Assembly (NCBI GenBank): GCA_937862675.1
Contig: CALMEC010000065.1
Coordinates: 1 to 33,308 of the forward strand
Source: an uncultured Actinomycetes bacterium
GTDB lineage: Bacteria; Actinomycetota; Thermoleophilia; Miltoncostaeales; Miltoncostaeaceae
Length of the DNA stretch: 33,308 nucleotides
Direction: 5' to 3'
Shown: positions 31,116 to 33,308 of the stretch, one piece after another
Position numbering within the stretch: the stretch's first letter is position 1
How the letters are laid out: each line of letters opens with the position of its first letter
The notes under the pieces: model-generated
Database searches by the model: none
Told to the model about the DNA's origin: nothing
What the model saw: the letters and a program-made list of their open reading frames with translations, nothing else
Program-made: the position numbers and the translations under genes

Positions 31116-32162
31116 CTAGGCCTGGAGCACGACCTTGAGCGCGTTCCGCTCCGCGGCGTTCGCGAAGGTGTCCCAGGCGCTGTCGATGTCGTCGAGCTTG
31201 AACGTGTGCGTTCCCATCTTCTCGGACGGGATGCGTCCGGAGGCCACCATCTTGAGGAGTGTCGACGTCGAGGTCGCGTCGACGAGGCCCATCGAGACGT
31301 TGAGGTTCTGGACCCAGAGCGCCTCCATCGGGAACGGCACCGGCACCCCGTGGACGCCGACGTTCGCGACCCGGCCCCGCGGCCGCACGATCGACAGCGC
31401 GAGCTCGAGCGTCTCGGGGTAGCCGACGGCCTCGATGGCGACGTCCACGCCGAGTCCGTCGGTCAGGGCGATCACCGCGTCGCGGGCGCCGTCGCCGGCC
31501 GTCACCACGTCCGTCGCCCCGAACTCCTTCGCCTTCTCCATCCGGAAGGCGTTGGTGTCGATGCCGATGATCCGGGAGGCCCCGTAGAGCCCGGCCGTGA
31601 GGATCGCGGCCAGACCGACCGCGCCGGTTCCGACCACCGCGACCACGTCACCCGGCTTCACCCCGCCGGCGATCACCCCGACCTCGAAGCCGGTGGGCAG
31701 CGAGTCGGAGAGGAAGACGGCCTTCTCGTCGGTGACGCCCTCCGGCAGCTTGTGCAGCGAGAAGTCCGCGTGCGGGGTGCGCACGTACTGGGAGAGCGTG
31801 CCGTCGATCCGGTGGCCGAGGATCCAGCCGATGCCCGCGTCGTTCGACTGGCAGTGGTCCGGGTACCCCTGCTGGCAGTAGGAGCAGCGACCGCACTTGG
31901 TGATGCACGAGACGATGACGCGATCGCCCTTCGCGAAGTTCGTGACCCCGGATCCGACCTCCACGACCGTGCCGACGCCCTCATGGCCGAGGATCCGTCC
32001 CGCGTCGACGGACGCGACGTCACCGTGGAGGATGTGCAGGTCGGTGCCGCAGATGGTCGTCGTCTCGATCTGGACGATGGCGTCCGTCGGATCGATGATG
32101 CCGGGATCGTCCATCGTCTCCCAGCTCTTCGAGCCGGGCCCGCCATAGACAAGGGCTTTCAC
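31116..32162 (-). CDS. Zinc alcohol dehydrogenase 2
   Basis: This 348-residue medium-chain dehydrogenase has catalytic zinc ligands Cys38, His60, Glu61 and Asp153 (LSDSLPTG). The structural zinc site is Cys90, Cys93, Cys96 and Cys104. The nucleotide motif is GTGAVG (178-183), with Asp202 at the end of strand two, which favours NAD. It shares the general plan of adh1 but differs in many blocks and lacks the LCPGG segment, so it is an old paralogue rather than a fresh copy. The start is ATG 32162. TAGGTT (32225-32220) is a possible -10, and an array of palindromic half-sites lies upstream at 32269-32293. Substrate may be a primary or secondary alcohol. Confidence 0.9.
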   Translation of the reverse strand: MKALVYGGPGSKSWETMDDPGIIDPTDAIVQIETTTICGTDLHILHGDVASVDAGRILGHEGVGTVVEVGSGVTNFAKGDRVIVSCITKCGRCSYCQQGYPDHCQSNDAGIGWILGHRIDGTLSQYVRTPHADFSLHKLPEGVTDEKAVFLSDSLPTGFEVGVIAGGVKPGDVVAVVGTGAVGLAAILTAGLYGASRIIGIDTNAFRMEKAKEFGATDVVTAGDGARDAVIALTDGLGVDVAIEAVGYPETLELALSIVRPRGRVANVGVHGVPVPFPMEALWVQNLNVSMGLVDATSTSTLLKMVASGRIPSEKMGTHTFKLDDIDSAWDTFANAAERNALKVVLQA

Positions 32163-32268
32163 AGTCCCCCTCCTTCGGTTGTGGTGCGCGCTCCGTTCGG
32201 GTGCGGACGTCGCACCGCGAACCTATGACCCGTCGCGGAGGGGCCACAAGCACCACATGGCCGAATCG

Positions 32269-32293
32269 GGGTGAAATTCACCCGTTCGGGTGA
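32269..32293. promoter_or_regulatory. Operator-like palindrome upstream of adh2 (copy 3, three half-sites)
   Basis: GGGTGA (32269-32274), TCACCC (32278-32283) and GGGTGA (32288-32293) alternate in orientation. They give both GGGTGAA-A-TTCACCC and the core TCACCC-GTTC-GGGTGA. The core centre is about 72 bp before the start predicted from TAGGTT, roughly two helix turns farther than at adh1. It could also act as a weak hairpin after the cupin gene. Confidence 0.6.
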
Positions 32294-32315
32294 GCGGGAG
32301 GATCATCCGGGCCGT

Positions 32316-32723
32316 TCAGCCGGCCGGCGACACCCCGTACTCCTCGTCGCTGACCAGCTCTCCCCATGCGACGTGACTGCCCGCCGCGTCGGTCTCGTGC
32401 ATGGCGACGTGGGTCATGAAACGGGACGGGGCCGCCCCGTGCCAGTGCTCCTCGCCGGGCTCGAAGTACACGCGGTCGCCCGGGCGGATCTCCTCGACCG
32501 GACCGCCCCGCCTCTGACAGCGGCCGACCCCGTGCGTGACGTAGATGGTCTGGCCCAGCGGATGGGTGTGCCACGCGGTGCGGGCACCGGGGGTGAAGTG
32601 GACGAACACGGCCCGAAGCGACGACGGCGGCGTCGGGACGACGATGGTGTCGACGAAGACGTCACCGGTGAAGTAGTCGGCCGGCGCCCGGCTCGTGTCG
32701 GCGTCTCCGCGTGTGATGTCCAT
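32316..32723 (-). CDS. Small cupin protein, hydroxynitrile-lyase/TM1459-like
   Basis: A 135-residue single-domain cupin. Its metal ligands are expected to be His52, His54, Gln58 (AWHTHPLGQ) and His93 (EEHWHG). The framing segments PADYFTGDVFVD, FTPGARTAWHTHPLGQT, EEIRPGDRVYFEPGEEHWHGA and MTHVAMHE closely follow the manganese-dependent bacterial hydroxynitrile lyase of Granulicella. Members of this group differ in activity, and many have no known physiological reaction. The start ATG 32723 has a G-rich site upstream. It lies upstream of adh2 on the same strand, separated by 153 bp. Confidence 0.87.
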   Translation of the reverse strand: MDITRGDADTSRAPADYFTGDVFVDTIVVPTPPSSLRAVFVHFTPGARTAWHTHPLGQTIYVTHGVGRCQRRGGPVEEIRPGDRVYFEPGEEHWHGAAPSRFMTHVAMHETDAAGSHVAWGELVSDEEYGVSPAG

Positions 32724-32826
32724 CGTGTGGCCCCCTGTCGGCGGGAAGAACGTGTGGGGGGAGTCTGCCAGGCGGGATCCGCACCCGGCTCGCCGGCTCC
32801 CGACGGAGGCGACGACGCGCGCCGAT

Positions 32827-32865
32827 GGTCCCCCGGACCGCACCGTGCGGCGATCCGGGGAGACC
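32827..32865 (-). terminator. Terminator after the modA fragment
   Basis: GGTC-CCCCGGA (32827-32837) pairs with TCCGGGG and GACC (32854-32865) with one bulge. Inside, CCGCA pairs with TGCGG. It lies just past the modA stop on the minus strand. Confidence 0.7.
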
Positions 32866-32878
32866 ACCGGGTCCCGGA

Positions 32879-33079
32879 CTACTTGGAGACCGGGACGAAG
32901 CCCGCGGTGCGCAGGGCCTCCTGACCTGCGGTGTCGGTCACCCTGGCGATGAAGGCGGCGGCCTCCTTCGGGTGCTTCGTCCGCTTCACGACGGCGATCT
33001 GGTAGCTGATGGGCGGCTGTGCTGAGGCGGGGATCTCGATGACCCTCACCTTGTCTGCCACGGGCCGGGCGTCGGTCGC
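32879..33079 (-). CDS. modA: Molybdate ABC transporter binding protein ModA, C-terminal fragment
   Basis: Only the last 66 residues are present. They read TDARPVADKVRVIEIP, then the segment YQIAVVKRTKHPKEAAAFI and the ending EALRTAGFVPVSK, the usual C-terminal layout of ModA-type periplasmic binding proteins. The homology stops abruptly: residues expected just before TDAR (a GIVY-type motif) are replaced by unrelated sequence beyond about 33077, and the frame hits a stop at 33131-33133. The rest of modA and any modBC genes are missing because of the join at the window edge. Confidence 0.75.
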   Translation of the reverse strand, partial: ATDARPVADKVRVIEIPASAQPPISYQIAVVKRTKHPKEAAAFIARVTDTAGQEALRTAGFVPVSK

Positions 33080-33080
33080 C

Positions 33081-33308
33081 GGCCCCGACGGGCCGATCGA
33101 CTTGAGACGGAAGAGTTTCGACGTCCTGAGCTATCTCGTCGACCATCCGGATCGTATCGTTTCCAAGCAGGAATTGATGGCGGCCGTCTGGCCAAATCTC
33201 GTGGTCGGCGACGACTCGCTCGCCCAATGCATCAGCGACATCCGCCGCGCGTTCGGACCAACGGCGCGCGACGTCATCAAGACGGTGCCGCGGCGCGGCT
33301 ACATGCTG
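33081..33308 (+). CDS. Winged-helix (OmpR/CadC-type) regulator, N-terminal fragment
   Basis: A 76-codon open fragment runs off the window. It contains GPDGPIDLRRKSFDVLSYL, RIVSKQELMAAVWP, SLAQCISDIRRAFG and IKTVPRRGYML, the complete Trans_reg_C winged-helix signature with the RRGY wing. This style (Q-C-I-S-D/E-I-R-R) is typical of rhizobial and other proteobacterial regulators fused to adenylate cyclase or TPR domains. Codon use is less GC-biased at wobble positions (ATCGTTTCC, CCAAATCTC) than the rest of the window. The start codon lies left of the join and is lost. Confidence 0.8.

Noticed and set aside
1..33308. CRISPR arrays, transfer RNA genes, insertion sequences, phage genes
   Set aside because: No regularly spaced direct repeats, cloverleaf sequences, transposase motifs or terminal inverted repeats were found by reading both strands.

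Overview
The window is high-GC DNA from an actinobacterium-like chromosome. This rests on strong G/C bias at third codon positions, many GTG starts, 4-bp ATGA/GTGA gene overlaps, NarL-type two-component genes, a complete-looking coenzyme F420 pathway and TANNNT-type -10 boxes close to start codons. I cannot fix genus or family from sequence alone. No rRNA, tRNA, CRISPR array, insertion sequence or phage gene was seen.

Layout, left to right. (1) 1-6350: after about 670 bases without a convincing gene come two tandem acetoacetate-decarboxylase-fold genes (minus strand). They are divergent from a TRAP transporter made of a lipoprotein DctP and a fused DctQ-DctM permease. Both promoters are readable as TTGAC-type boxes with 17-bp spacing. 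(2) 6383-14012: two converging F420 operons. cofD-cofC-cofE-fprA (plus) meets an enoyl-CoA-hydratase/BadI-MenB-like gene, cofG and cofH (minus). All neighbours within each operon overlap by 4 bp. CofH carries an unrecognised N-terminal extension of about 235 residues, and CofE lacks the C-terminal reductase domain found in mycobacterial FbiB. (3) 14166-16917: an IclR regulator with a palindromic operator, a class I/II aminotransferase and a MaoC-type hydratase. (4) 17029-18599: an ECF sigma factor overlapping a single-pass membrane protein. (5) 18667-25925: a nitroreductase-fold-like protein of unknown role, an acyl-CoA dehydrogenase, an SDR-GMC oxidoreductase pair, a SanA/YdcF-like protein, a DUF4389 membrane protein and a YdcZ/DUF606 protein.

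(6) 26002-32723 is the most interesting part. A GPR1/FUN34/YaaH acetate-permease-like gene, two NarL-type response regulators, one GAF histidine kinase, two zinc alcohol dehydrogenases (one with an FmdB zinc-ribbon partner) and a cupin lie together. A shared palindrome, TCACCC-N4-GGGTGA, occurs between adh1 and the kinase gene and again upstream of adh2. A one-mismatch copy lies between the acetate-permease and response-regulator genes. Between adh1 and the kinase it sits about 50 bp from each of two divergent predicted start sites. I infer a local two-component regulon for alcohol/C2 (possibly secondary-alcohol) metabolism.

(7) 32879-33308: the 3' end of a ModA-type molybdate-binding protein is cut off near 33077-33082. 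It is joined to the start of a winged-helix regulator of proteobacterial (rhizobial-like) style on the opposite strand, which looks like a chimeric join or a recombination point.
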